Notes: generated from the letters alone by a model not told the origin. Shown: positions 17,093-26,728, numbered from the stretch's first letter. The stretch: 47,476 nucleotides of DNA from an uncultured Pseudomonadota bacterium (GCA_903832085.1 CAIKZZ010000028.1:1-47476); one strand, 5' to 3'. A program made the numbers and translations.

Positions 17093-18538
17093 ATGTCAAG
17101 TTTTGATTATAAATCCGCTAAGCGGCCAGACCCAGATGATGTACTAGTCGCCATCGCTGACTATGCAACAACTACAGTGATTGATAGCCCAGTGGCCTAC
17201 GACACAGCGCGCTACTGCCTGATGGATACGCTTGCATGTGGTTTTCAAGCGTTGCAGTTTCCAGCATGCACCAAACTGATGGGGCCAGTGGTTCCCGGCG
17301 CTACCATGATGGGTGGCGCACGTGTGCCGGGCACGAGTTTTGAATTAGACCCCGTGCAGGCCGCATTCAATATTGGGTGCATGATTCGTTGGCTTGATTT
17401 CAACGACACCTGGTTGGCTGCGGAATGGGGCCACCCTTCAGATAATCTTGGCGGAATTCTGGCAGCGGCCGATTGGTTATCACGCCGCAACGTGCTTGAA
17501 GGTAAGGCTCCGCTGCGGGTACGCGATGTGCTGACGGCGATGATTAAGGCCCACGAGATTCAAGGAGTCACTGCGCTTGAAAATGCCTATAACAAAGTCG
17601 GGCTTGATCATGTCTTAAACGTACGAGTTGCCAGTACCGCAGTCGTCACAGCGTTGCTCGGCGGCACTCGGGAGCAGGTGATTAACGCAGTTTCAAACGC
17701 GTTCCTTGATGGTGGCAGCTTACGTACCTACCGACATGCACCGAATACGGGCTCACGTAAAAGCTGGGCGGCGGGTGATGCCACGAGCCGCGCGGTGCGT
17801 CATGCGCTGATCGCCTTGACCGGTGAGATGGGCTACCCCTCGGCGCTGACCGCACCGACCTGGGGATTTTATGACGTGGTGTTTAAGAAGCCATTGGTTT
17901 TTAAGCAAGGCTTTGGCAGTTATGTCATGGAAAACGTGTTGTTCAAGATCAGTTTTCCAGCAGAGTTTCATGCCCAGACCGCGGTCGAGGCAGCCATGCG
18001 CTTGCACACACTCGTGAAGGATCGTTTGAGCGACGTGGAGAGTGTGGTGATTGAGACCCAAGAGCCAGGCGTGCGTATTATTGACAAGACGGGGCCGCTC
18101 TCGAATCCTGCTGACCGAGACCATTGCATACAATATATGGTTGCGATTCCACTGATCTTTGGTCGCTTGACTGCGGCGGATTATGACGACGCTGTAGCGA
18201 ATGATCCGCGCGTCGATGAATTGCGAGCACGGATGACGGTCAAAGAGAACCAGGCTTTTACCAAAGAGTACTACGAGGCAGATAAGCGCCACATTGGTAA
18301 TGCCGTTGAGGTGCGCTTCAAGGATGGCGCGAGCGAGCGAGTGCAGGTGGATTTCCCGATAGGGCACAAGAAGCGCCGCGCTGAGGGTATGCCGGTGCTG
18401 GTGGAAAAATTCAACTCAAGCGTGAATGCGCATTTTAGCAAGGTGCAATCGGCCGCGATCATTGATCTATTTGCGGATTCGGCAAAGCTTGACGCGATGA
18501 CAGTACCCGATTTTGTGGCTGCATTTGTTAAGCCTTAA
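17093..18538 (+). CDS. prpD: 2-methylcitrate dehydratase
   Basis: MmgE/PrpD-family enzyme of 481 residues (E. coli PrpD is 483) that dehydrates 2-methylcitrate to 2-methylaconitate. Family stretches are [89 protein letters not shown] and the C-terminal [24 protein letters not shown] lies before the ATG, 32 bases after prpC. Presence of PrpD, with no AcnD or PrpF, indicates the E. coli-type cycle, in which a housekeeping aconitase completes the isomerisation. Confidence 0.95.
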   Translation: MSSFDYKSAKRPDPDDVLVAIADYATTTVIDSPVAYDTARYCLMDTLACGFQALQFPACTKLMGPVVPGATMMGGARVPGTSFELDPVQAAFNIGCMIRWLDFNDTWLAAEWGHPSDNLGGILAAADWLSRRNVLEGKAPLRVRDVLTAMIKAHEIQGVTALENAYNKVGLDHVLNVRVASTAVVTALLGGTREQVINAVSNAFLDGGSLRTYRHAPNTGSRKSWAAGDATSRAVRHALIALTGEMGYPSALTAPTWGFYDVVFKKPLVFKQGFGSYVMENVLFKISFPAEFHAQTAVEAAMRLHTLVKDRLSDVESVVIETQEPGVRIIDKTGPLSNPADRDHCIQYMVAIPLIFGRLTAADYDDAVANDPRVDELRARMTVKENQAFTKEYYEADKRHIGNAVEVRFKDGASERVQVDFPIGHKKRRAEGMPVLVEKFNSSVNAHFSKVQSAAIIDLFADSAKLDAMTVPDFVAAFVKP

Positions 18539-18571
18539 GTGCATGCGCGTGATGTGCAGTGTGTGGCGCGG

Positions 18572-19243
18572 ATGACATCCTCGCCACGCGCACGCTTGGA
18601 AGCAGGTCTTGAGGCGCTTGCTTTGCCACTGGATCAGGTCCAAGTCGATCAGCTACTGGCATTGTTGGACTTGCTGTCCGAGTGGAGTGAGAAATTTAAT
18701 CTCACGGCGATCCGTGAGCCGCTCGCTATGGTGGATAAACATCTGCTTGATAGCCTGACCGTACAGCCGTGGCTGCAAGGCCCTTTCGTCACGGATGTCG
18801 GAACGGGCGCTGGTTTTCCAGGTTTGCCGCTCGCCATTGTGAATCCGGAGTTGCGCTTTACACTGCTGGATTCCACCGCAAAAAAAGTGCGCTTTGTAGA
18901 GCACGCGGCGCGCGCGTTGGGGCTTGATCATGTGACGGTCACGTGCACCCGAGCTGAGAACTTCAGGCCACTGCAGTTATCTACGACTGTCATCGCGCGT
19001 GCGCTAGGGCCTGTGGATGCTTTTATTACCCAAGCAGGGCATTTGTGTGCAAAAGCTGGTCAGCTATTGGCCATGAAGGGTAAGGATCCAGCTGCAGAGT
19101 TACTGAACTTGCCAGCGGGTTGGCGTGTGGAGCGTGTCGAGCGGTTGCAGGTGCCAGGTCTTAGCGATGAACGTCATCTAGCAGTGATCAAGCGTATCGA
19201 GCGCCCGCAAATACATCCTTCCACTAGTCACAGTTCGCGTTGA
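18572..19243 (+). CDS. rsmG: 16S rRNA (guanine-527-N7)-methyltransferase
   Basis: RsmG/GidB methylates G527 of 16S rRNA using S-adenosylmethionine. It has 223 residues from ATG 18572, which matches the family start; the frame is open back to GTG 18539 directly after the prpD stop. Motifs are LLSEWSEKFNLTAIREP, DKHLLDSL, the SAM site VTDVGTGAGFPGLPLAI, LLDSTAKKVRFVEH and VIARALG. It usually follows mnmG and precedes parA; here genes are inserted on both sides. It begins almost at the end of prpD, so it may be read from the prp transcript. Confidence 0.95.
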   Translation: MTSSPRARLEAGLEALALPLDQVQVDQLLALLDLLSEWSEKFNLTAIREPLAMVDKHLLDSLTVQPWLQGPFVTDVGTGAGFPGLPLAIVNPELRFTLLDSTAKKVRFVEHAARALGLDHVTVTCTRAENFRPLQLSTTVIARALGPVDAFITQAGHLCAKAGQLLAMKGKDPAAELLNLPAGWRVERVERLQVPGLSDERHLAVIKRIERPQIHPSTSHSSR

Positions 19244-19266
19244 CACGAATCAGCTGTGTTTAACGT

Positions 19267-20316
19267 ATGACGACAGAGCTGGTTTATTCGACGGTAGAGC
19301 CACCGCCTGTAGGCAGCGGCATTGAACTGTGCGCTGGCGTGCATTGGTTACGGCTGCCCGTTCCTGGGCGCTTGCAACACATCAACATCTGGTTACTCGA
19401 TGATGGTGATTGCTGGGCACTGATAGATACGGGGATGGATCTGCCCGACTCGAGGGCATTTTGGGAAACGAGCCTCAGTACCTATTTAGGCGCCCGGCCG
19501 CTGACTCGCATCATTTGCACGCACCACCATCCGGATCACGCGGGGCTCGCAGGATTTTTGGCTAGGCGCTTTGGTGCACGCTTGCACATGAGTGCGCCTG
19601 AGTACCGTTTGATCAAAACGCTGGAAAAGTTTCATCACGACGGTGATGCCCAGACTGCGCGGGTTAAGGCCTTTGCGCGGGATGGTCTGGTTGCTGATGG
19701 CGAGCTCGGCGCTGCGATGATGCTCACGCGCTACGCGCAGGTTGTGAGCCCAGTCCCTGACGATGTCGCAATTCTTAGTGATGGCGATGTCATCACGATT
19801 GGCGGCAAGGCCTGGCGGGCCATGCTGGTACGAGGTCATACCGATGGCCAGTTGGTCTTTCATTGTCCGGAACTCAATCTGTTGATCGCTGGCGATCAAG
19901 TATTGCCAAAAATCTCAAGCAACATCGGTATTTATCCGGAGCGCGTGGATCAAGATCCGGTAGGCTCATTTGTGGCGTCTTTCAAGCCGCTCATTGCGCT
20001 TGATCCAGAGCCGCTCGTACTGCCGTCACATGGCAGCGTTTTTAGTGGCTTGCGTGCTCGATTAGCCACGTTGACTGCCCATCATTTGGTGACGCTGGAT
20101 CGCTGCTGTGATTTGCTTGATGTGCCGGCCACGGCGCTTGAGATAGCAAATAGATTGTTTCGTGGCCCGCTAGATGCGCTCAACACCATCCTTGCTGTGG
20201 GAGAGACGCTCGCAAATCTGGAGCATTTGCTGCTGCTCGGTCGAGTGAGCGTGGCCTTTGATACGCTAGGTGTGCGTCGCTGGGTACGTTTAGGGGTCGG
20301 GGATGCGCATGGCTAG
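19267..20316 (+). CDS. Metallo-beta-lactamase-fold hydrolase
   Basis: Protein of 349 residues with the metal motif THHHPDHAGL (about 85-94) preceded by ALIDTGMD. Later ligands are VRGHTDGQLVFHCPE and LLIAGDQVLPKIS, then LPSHG. The C-terminal section (about 270-349) is helical and may be a winged-helix-like extension, as in relatives of the glyoxalase-II/LACTB2 type. It differs from the metallo-hydrolase gene at 13870. It overlaps the following oxidoreductase gene by 14 bases, so the two are probably coupled. Substrate unknown; thioesters are common for this branch. Confidence 0.9.
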   Translation: MTTELVYSTVEPPPVGSGIELCAGVHWLRLPVPGRLQHINIWLLDDGDCWALIDTGMDLPDSRAFWETSLSTYLGARPLTRIICTHHHPDHAGLAGFLARRFGARLHMSAPEYRLIKTLEKFHHDGDAQTARVKAFARDGLVADGELGAAMMLTRYAQVVSPVPDDVAILSDGDVITIGGKAWRAMLVRGHTDGQLVFHCPELNLLIAGDQVLPKISSNIGIYPERVDQDPVGSFVASFKPLIALDPEPLVLPSHGSVFSGLRARLATLTAHHLVTLDRCCDLLDVPATALEIANRLFRGPLDALNTILAVGETLANLEHLLLLGRVSVAFDTLGVRRWVRLGVGDAHG

Positions 20317-21685
20317 TATGCAGCGCGACTATGATGTCATCGTTATCGGTGGTGGTGGCGCTGGCTTGTCGGCCGCAACCACCGCTGCTGATCGAGGCGC
20401 ACGCGTTTTGCTGGTGGATGCGGCTGACAAGGTCGGCGGTTCTACCGCGCTATCAGGCGGCGTATTTTGGGCAGCGGAAACGAGTGTGCAGCGTGCGCTT
20501 GGCGTTACCGACTCCGTGGCGGATCAGTTCCGTTATTACATGAATGTTAACCAGCATAAGCTCGAACCCGCTCTCGTACAGCGTTTATGTGCTGATGGCG
20601 CCTCTACTCTTGAATGGCTGCAATCGCTAGGCGTCGAGTTTCGTAGTGAAGATTTGTATCGCGCGGGTGCAGATGGCATGTTGCGCGGACATCGTGCCTA
20701 TGGGCATGGCGCGGCGATTGCAGAAGCTCTTGAAGGCTCCTTGAGTGGCAAGTCGGTAGACGTCGTAACAAATACGCGGATCCGGCAGCTGTACTTTGAA
20801 AAGGGCAGCGTGAGCGGAATTATCAGTGACGGCACGACGGTGCACAGCGGTGCCGTTGTCATCGCGACCGGTGGTTTTGGGAAGAGCCCACAATTTTTAA
20901 ATGAGTTGTATCCAGATGCTGCTAAACACGGCGATCTTGCGTGGTACATCGGCAGCCCTCATGCCCAAGGCGACGGGCTTTTTATGGGACGCGCTGTGGG
21001 TGCAGAGCTCGTCGGGCACAATCGAGGTCTTTTATTGCTCACGACAGGGTTTGTGCGCGAACTCGAGCCGTACCTACCGCCTTGGTTGATCTACTTAAAT
21101 GAAAGTGGGCGACGATTTATCGATGAGCGCACCGAGTACTCAGTGCTTGCGGCGGTATTAAAAGAGCAGCCTGGAGGCACGTGCCAGGCAATTTTTGATG
21201 ACGCGGCAAGGCGCAATTCCAAAAGTCCACCGAGCTCCACATGGTCCACAGAACGATTGGATGAGTTCGTGGCGCGGGGGCTGATCATTAAGGCTGAGAG
21301 TCTAGTCGAGCTTGCTGCGCGCCTGGGTATGCCAGCTGCGACGCTAGTCACAACGATTACTAACTACAATGCCGATTGCGCTGCGGGTCATGATAGTCGG
21401 TTCTTCAAAGCGCCAGAGTGCTTACAGCCCGTGTTGACGCCACCGTTCTACGCCGCGCCTATCTATCCGGCGGTGGTGTGCTGGACAGGGACGGGACTGC
21501 GTATTGATCGGGAGGCACGCGTGCTCAATGCCGCTGATCAGCCCATTCCGGGGTTATACGCAGCAGGTGAGACCACCGGTGGCATGTTTGGGGAGTGCTA
21601 TGCCGCAGGCGGGGCTTCCATCGCCAATGCCATCATTTTTGGCCGCACGGCGGGAGTGAACGCCGCCGAGTGGGCAGCAGCCTAG
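20303..21685 (+). CDS. FAD-dependent oxidoreductase (fumarate reductase / ketosteroid dehydrogenase-like)
   Basis: Flavoprotein of 460 residues. The N-terminal dinucleotide fold is [16 protein letters not shown] (GxGxxG at 16-21), followed by the second flavin contact VDAADKVGGSTALSGGVFW. The C-terminus has the family signature PIPGLYAAGETTGGMFGECY and GGASIANAIIFGRTAG. This is the FAD_binding_2 family, which includes fumarate reductase flavoproteins and 3-ketosteroid-delta1-dehydrogenases. No covalent-haem domain, signal peptide or FMN domain is seen. The start ATG 20303 overlaps the previous gene; ATG 20309 or 20318 are alternatives. It lies 93 bases before parA, with no evident functional link to partitioning. 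Its partner may be the overlapping metallo-hydrolase. Confidence 0.88.
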   Translation: MRMASMQRDYDVIVIGGGGAGLSAATTAADRGARVLLVDAADKVGGSTALSGGVFWAAETSVQRALGVTDSVADQFRYYMNVNQHKLEPALVQRLCADGASTLEWLQSLGVEFRSEDLYRAGADGMLRGHRAYGHGAAIAEALEGSLSGKSVDVVTNTRIRQLYFEKGSVSGIISDGTTVHSGAVVIATGGFGKSPQFLNELYPDAAKHGDLAWYIGSPHAQGDGLFMGRAVGAELVGHNRGLLLLTTGFVRELEPYLPPWLIYLNESGRRFIDERTEYSVLAAVLKEQPGGTCQAIFDDAARRNSKSPPSSTWSTERLDEFVARGLIIKAESLVELAARLGMPAATLVTTITNYNADCAAGHDSRFFKAPECLQPVLTPPFYAAPIYPAVVCWTGTGLRIDREARVLNAADQPIPGLYAAGETTGGMFGECYAAGGASIANAIIFGRTAGVNAAEWAAA

Positions 21686-21778
21686 CCCTGGAACACAACT
21701 GCCGGTTTTTATTGAAGGTTTCCGGGCATTATTATCGGCTGCTCGAATAAGCCCTGCCGATGGTATTCTCCTCTTACT

Positions 21779-22582
21779 ATGCAACGCATCATCGCCGTCA
21801 CCAACCAGAAGGGGGGTGTCGGAAAAACCACCACAGCCGTGAATCTTGCCGCCTCACTTGCGGCAACCAAGCGCCGTGTCTTGCTGCTGGACTTTGATCC
21901 GCAGGGTAATGCGACCATGGGTTGTGGGATCGACAAATCCTCGCTGCAAGTGTCGAGCTATGACGTGCTTGTGGGGGATCAGCCAGCGACGAGCGCCATT
22001 TTGCGAGTCAACCCTGGCGACTTTGACATTATTCCAGGTAATCAAGATCTCACGGCAGCAGAAGTACGCATTCTGTCTCTCACCGAAGGCCGGGAGACGC
22101 GTCTGAAGGAAGCGCTCGCGCCAATCCGTGATCGCTATGATTTAATTATTATCGATTGTCCGCCAGCACTTAACGTGTTGACTGTGAATGCACTGGTCGC
22201 GGCGGATTCGGTACTGATCCCGATGCAGTGCGAGTACTACGCACTCGAAGGGTTATCCGCATTGCTTGCGACCGTGCAAGAGGTCAATGCGAGCATCAAT
22301 CCGACACTCAAACTCGAAGGCATTTTGCGTACCATGCACGATCCGCGGAACAATCTTGCGAACGAAGTCAGCGCACAGTTGATTGAGCACTTCAGTGATC
22401 AGGTGTTCCGCACCATTATTCCACGCAATGTGCGACTTGCTGAGGCGCCTTCGTTTGGATGCCCGGCTTTGTATCACGATAAGGAATCGCGCGGTGCGCT
22501 CGCGTATCTGGCGCTCGCAGGCGAAATGATCCGCCGCGAAGAAGAACAGAATGCAGCCCACCCGACGGAGGCGACCGCATGA
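21779..22582 (+). CDS. parA: Chromosome-partitioning ATPase ParA (Soj)
   Basis: Deviant Walker ATPase of 267 residues that binds DNA non-specifically as an ATP dimer and moves ParB-bound origins. Motifs are the N-terminal VTNQKGGVGKTTTAVNLAA with signature Lys, LLLDFDPQGNATMG and DLIIIDCPPALNVLTVNAL, with the usual C-terminal RNVRLAEAPSFGCP. It has no N-terminal helix-turn-helix extension, so it is of chromosomal Soj type. It overlaps parB by ATGA. It is in the usual position between rsmG and the atp operon. Confidence 0.96.
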   Translation: MQRIIAVTNQKGGVGKTTTAVNLAASLAATKRRVLLLDFDPQGNATMGCGIDKSSLQVSSYDVLVGDQPATSAILRVNPGDFDIIPGNQDLTAAEVRILSLTEGRETRLKEALAPIRDRYDLIIIDCPPALNVLTVNALVAADSVLIPMQCEYYALEGLSALLATVQEVNASINPTLKLEGILRTMHDPRNNLANEVSAQLIEHFSDQVFRTIIPRNVRLAEAPSFGCPALYHDKESRGALAYLALAGEMIRREEEQNAAHPTEATA

Positions 22583-23508
22583 GCATTAAAAAACCAGCAC
22601 TCGGCCGTGGTCTAGGGGCACTGCTCGGTGAAGTGACAGCGCGTCAAGTTGCGGCGACGGCCGCGGCAAGTGCCGCAGGAAACCCGACGCCCACCGTACT
22701 TGGAGATGAGTTACTGAAGTTGCCGGTGGACTTATTGCAGCGGGGTAAATACCAGCCGCGTTTGGACATGCGCCCCGAAACATTGACGGACCTTGCCGAC
22801 TCAATCCGTGCTCAGGGCATTGTGCAGCCCATCGTCGTGCGTCCGCTTGGGGCCCCACGACCAACCGAGTCGCAACGGTACGAGATCATTGCTGGCGAGC
22901 GCCGCTGGCGCGCAGCACAGATTGCGGGACTGAGTGAGATTCCGGCGATTGTTCGGCGTGTGTCGGATGATGCCGCCGTTGCGATGGCGCTGATCGAGAA
23001 CATTCAGCGAGAGGATTTGAATCCTCTCGAAGAAGCACGGGCGCTCGATCGGCTGGTGACCGAATTTGATTTGACGCATCAGGCAGCAGCTGAGGCCGTG
23101 GGGCGCTCACGCACAGCGGTGACCAATCTATTGCGCTTGCTTGAGCTATGCGAGGAAATCAAAACGCTCGTCGCTGAGCGGCAGTTGGAGATGGGGCATG
23201 CGCGCGCCTTGTTGCCGCTCACAAACCGTCGCCAGCAAGCTGAGGTTGGAGCGCTGGTCGCCAAAAAAGGGCTTTCGGTGCGTGAGACGGAAGCCTTAGT
23301 GCGACGCTTACTTGCCCCAGCGCGGGACATTGCTGCCGGAGAGGCTGATGCGAGTGGGAATGCCGATGTCAGAAGGCTCGAGACCGAGCTTGCTGAAAAA
23401 CTTGGCGCTAAGGTGGCGTTTAAGCAGCATGCCGGTGGTAAAGGGCAGCTGATTATTAGTTACTCGAGTCTCGATGAGCTGGACGGAATTCTCGCGCACA
23501 TCAATTGA
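22579..23508 (+). CDS. parB: Chromosome-partitioning protein ParB (Spo0J)
   Basis: CTP-dependent DNA clamp of 309 residues that loads at parS. The N-terminus MSIKKPALGRGLGALLGE is the ParA-stimulating region. The CTP-binding ParB domain follows, with GIVQPIVVRP, YEIIAGERRWRAAQIAGL and ALIENIQREDLNPLEEARA. The helix-turn-helix region FDLTHQAAAEAVGRSRTAVT precedes the C-terminal dimer domain with KGQLIISYSSLDELDGIL. It is coupled to parA by a 4-base overlap. I found no match to the usual parS core in the window. Confidence 0.96.
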   Translation: MSIKKPALGRGLGALLGEVTARQVAATAAASAAGNPTPTVLGDELLKLPVDLLQRGKYQPRLDMRPETLTDLADSIRAQGIVQPIVVRPLGAPRPTESQRYEIIAGERRWRAAQIAGLSEIPAIVRRVSDDAAVAMALIENIQREDLNPLEEARALDRLVTEFDLTHQAAAEAVGRSRTAVTNLLRLLELCEEIKTLVAERQLEMGHARALLPLTNRRQQAEVGALVAKKGLSVRETEALVRRLLAPARDIAAGEADASGNADVRRLETELAEKLGAKVAFKQHAGGKGQLIISYSSLDELDGILAHIN

Positions 23509-23539
23509 GCTGAGCAGATCGACCGACATTCATCTGAAT

Positions 23540-23553
23540 GGGTCACTTGACCC
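23540..23553. promoter_or_regulatory. Inverted repeat GGGTCA-CT-TGACCC
   Basis: Perfect 6-2-6 dyad 32 bases after the parB stop, immediately before a second, longer dyad. Possibly a regulator site. The embedded TTGACC resembles a -35 element, but no -10 lies at the right distance. Confidence 0.35.
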
Positions 23554-23562
23554 GAAATAAAG

Positions 23563-23589
23563 ACAGCGTGATGACGTATAACACGCTGT
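23563..23589 (+). terminator. Hairpin after parB, possible terminator
   Basis: Perfect 8-bp stem ACAGCGTG / CACGCTGT with an 11-base loop, followed by TTTATAATAGATTTT. Position after parB and the T-rich tail fit a terminator, but the large loop weakens this. TATAAT at 23591-23596 could instead be a -10 element under control of the dyad. Confidence 0.4.
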
Positions 23590-23644
23590 TTATAATAGAT
23601 TTTAGTAAAAAAGAGCGTCAGCACTGGCGGCATCGGGCTCGTAA

Positions 23645-23758
23645 GGCTTAAGCCCCAAATCGTTCCTACACTCAGTGCGTAGAGCGCCGCGATAGGGGCT
23701 AAGGATTAGGCCTTGTCTGTGGCAAGGACCGCGATTGGTCAGAATACGCACTGGGGCT
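23645..23758 (+). ncRNA. Candidate structured RNA (hairpin-rich intergenic segment)
   Basis: Long-range helix of 9 perfect pairs, CAGTGCGTA (23673-23681) with TACGCACTG (23745-23753), extended by AGCCC (23651-23655) with GGGCT (23754-23758). Inside it are stems CCTTG/CAAGG (23711-23727) and GACC/GGTC (23727-23740). AGCCCC can alternatively pair with GGGGCT at 23695-23700, giving mutually exclusive folds. I do not recognise a known RNA family (it does not look like 6S, SRP or tmRNA). The strand is inferred from its neighbours. Confidence 0.3.
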
Positions 23759-23807
23759 GGACTCAGAATTGATCAAAACAATCGACCAAAACAGTCTGTG
23801 TAGGTGA

Positions 23808-23836
23808 TTGAGTTGCTTCGGGAAGGTCCTTATAAT
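23808..23836 (+). promoter_or_regulatory. Sigma70-type promoter for the atp operon
   Basis: TTGAGT (23808-23813), a 17-base spacer and a perfect TATAAT (23831-23836). Start of transcription is expected near 23843, about 170 bases before atpI. This is the best promoter match I found in the window and suits a highly expressed operon. Confidence 0.8.
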
Positions 23837-24012
23837 GCGCGCGCGTTCAGAGCGTGCTTAACGCTATCTGCCGCTAAAGGCCACGTCATTGGGCTCCCTC
23901 ACTGGGCTCGCATGGAGCATCCATGGGACTACGGGGGACACCGAACACGTGGTTTTTTTGTGCGCGCGCCCTGTTGGCAGGTTGGTACAGAAGAGACTCA
24001 CACAGAGCTTTG

Positions 24013-24411
24013 ATGTGTAAACCCACCACGGTTAGTCATCGCGCACGCGGGCAGCGTTTGATGTTGCGTTTTGCGCTGGTGCAGCTGCTGGCGGTCGTCG
24101 TTGCCTCTGGGATGGCGCTGATGCTGGCGGGGCTCTACGCGATGCTAGCGACCCTTATGGGGGGCGGCAGCATTGTGATTGGTAACGCACTGTTTGGATT
24201 AAGATTATTTGCGCCGGGCATTGCGCCTGTGCGGGTTTTAGCCCGAGCGGTGTGGTCGGCTGAGGTTTTAAAGTGGGTCTGGGTGGTGGGTAGCCTGTGG
24301 GCTGCGCTCCATTCAGGCCTGCCGTCATTACCACTCATTGTTGGGGTGGTGGCAGCGCAGGTTGGGTTTTGGGTCGCGCTTGGCGTTGTGCGCGTACCGC
24401 CACCGCCGTAA
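24013..24411 (+). CDS. atpI: ATP synthase subunit I
   Basis: Small membrane protein of 132 residues at the head of the F-ATPase operon, thought to aid c-ring assembly or Mg2+ handling. It has about four hydrophobic segments (LRFALVQLLAVVVASG, GLYAMLATLMGG, a central segment and LIVGVVAAQVGFWVALGVV) and the family-typical internal GGGSIVIGNALFGLRLF. Start is ATG 24013 or 24061; the earlier one keeps the basic head that relatives have. It is poorly conserved in general, so identification leans on position before atpB. Confidence 0.85.
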   Translation: MCKPTTVSHRARGQRLMLRFALVQLLAVVVASGMALMLAGLYAMLATLMGGGSIVIGNALFGLRLFAPGIAPVRVLARAVWSAEVLKWVWVVGSLWAALHSGLPSLPLIVGVVAAQVGFWVALGVVRVPPPP

Positions 24412-24443
24412 TGTTTTGCTCGATGGCTCGTTGATTAAGCTGA

Positions 24444-25619
<1,176 letters not shown>

Positions 25620-25693
25620 GTCCTGTGCTTACCGGCGCGTAGGCGCAGTTAAGCAAGGGATAGTCCGTTCAGGCTGTTTAGAGGGCATTTGGC

Positions 25694-26179
25694 ATGAGCA
25701 TTACGATTACTCTCCTGATTCAGGGGCTCGCGTTCTTCGCGGTCGCCTGGCTCGTCATGCAGTTCGGCTGGCCGAGCATCATGAGCGCTATTGAGACGCG
25801 GCAGAAAAAGATTGCCGAGGGTCTCGCTGCTGCCGATCGTGGGCAGAAGGATCTTGATGATGCTCGCGCGAATGCGCATGAGATCGTTAAAGAGGCGCGC
25901 AACAAGGCCACGCAAATCGTTGATCAGGCAAATCGCCGTTCCAACGAGATGGTGGAGGATGCCAAAGGTGTGGCGATTGCTGAAGGTGAGCGTTTGATCT
26001 CAGTGGCTCGGGCCGACGTGTCATCAGAGGCGGGTCGTGCGCGTGCAGCCTTAACGCAAGAGGTGGCCTCGTTAGTGGTTGCTGGGGCATCGCAGTTGCT
26101 CAAGCGAGAAGTGGACGCCAAGGCGCATGCCGATCTCTTAAGCGAGTTGTCCGCACGTATTACGGCAGAGGCCCGCTAA
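25694..26179 (+). CDS. atpF: ATP synthase F0 subunit b
   Basis: Peripheral stalk subunit of 161 residues. One N-terminal membrane helix (ITLLIQGLAFFAVAWLVMQF) is followed by a long charged helix (from about residue 35, RQKKIAEGLAAADRGQKDL) that forms the dimeric right-handed coil reaching subunit delta. Its stop is directly followed by the atpH ATG. Confidence 0.95.
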   Translation: MSITITLLIQGLAFFAVAWLVMQFGWPSIMSAIETRQKKIAEGLAAADRGQKDLDDARANAHEIVKEARNKATQIVDQANRRSNEMVEDAKGVAIAEGERLISVARADVSSEAGRARAALTQEVASLVVAGASQLLKREVDAKAHADLLSELSARITAEAR

Positions 26180-26728
26180 ATGGCAGAGCTCGCCACCATT
26201 GCACGCCCCTATGCGCGCGCGGCCTTTGGTCACGCCGCGCAGAGTCAGGCATTTGCCGCGTGGTCGTCACTGCTTGCGGCAGGTGCTGGTGTCGCAAGCG
26301 ATGCGTCGGCTGCACGTTTGTTTGGTAACCCGCGGGTACGCCAAGCGGATGTGGTGGCGCTCATTGTGGACGTAGCCAACAATTTAGGCGCGAATCTCGG
26401 TGAGCCTGGCACTAATTATTTGAGTGTCTTGGCTGAGAATGGCCGTCTGCATGCGTTGCCAGAGGTGGCCGCGCAGTACGAGATGTTGCGCGCTGATGCT
26501 GAGAATACCCTCGATGCAGAAGTCACTGTGGCGATGGCGCTTACCGATGCGCAGCGACAACAATTGGCGAGCGCCTTGGGCGCACGCTTCAAGCGCACCG
26601 TGCGCTTGAACGAACAGGTTGATGCCACGCTGCTTGGCGGCGCGATCGTGCGTGCTGGCGATGTGGTGATTGATGGTTCCCTACGCGGCAGATTGAACCT
26701 GCTCGCACAACAGATTTCACAGCCCTGA
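26180..26728 (+). CDS. atpH: ATP synthase F1 subunit delta
   Basis: Subunit of 182 residues that links the b dimer to the top of alpha3beta3. The N-terminal helical domain begins TIARPYARAAFGHA; the C-terminal part has the family stretch VRLNEQVDATLLGGAIVRAGDVVIDGS. The ATG follows the atpF stop with no spacer, so coupled translation is likely. Confidence 0.95.
   Translation: MAELATIARPYARAAFGHAAQSQAFAAWSSLLAAGAGVASDASAARLFGNPRVRQADVVALIVDVANNLGANLGEPGTNYLSVLAENGRLHALPEVAAQYEMLRADAENTLDAEVTVAMALTDAQRQQLASALGARFKRTVRLNEQVDATLLGGAIVRAGDVVIDGSLRGRLNLLAQQISQP

Larger units (their letters stand above)
23509..24012. other. Non-coding region parB-atpI with dyads, hairpins and atp promoter
   Basis: About 504 bases with no convincing gene; a 69-codon open frame at 23804 overlaps the promoter and lacks a ribosome site. 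In order it holds two perfect inverted repeats (23540-23553 and 23563-23589), a hairpin-rich segment (23645-23758) and a promoter (23808-23836), then a leader of about 170 bases before atpI. Confidence 0.7.

Noticed and set aside
23577-23582. TATAAC as -10 for the TTGACC at 23547
   Set aside because: The spacer is 24 bases, too long for a sigma70 promoter.
23804-24013. 69-codon open frame between parB and atpI
   Set aside because: It begins upstream of the atp promoter's -35 and spans the whole promoter; composition is not protein-like and no ribosome site is seen.
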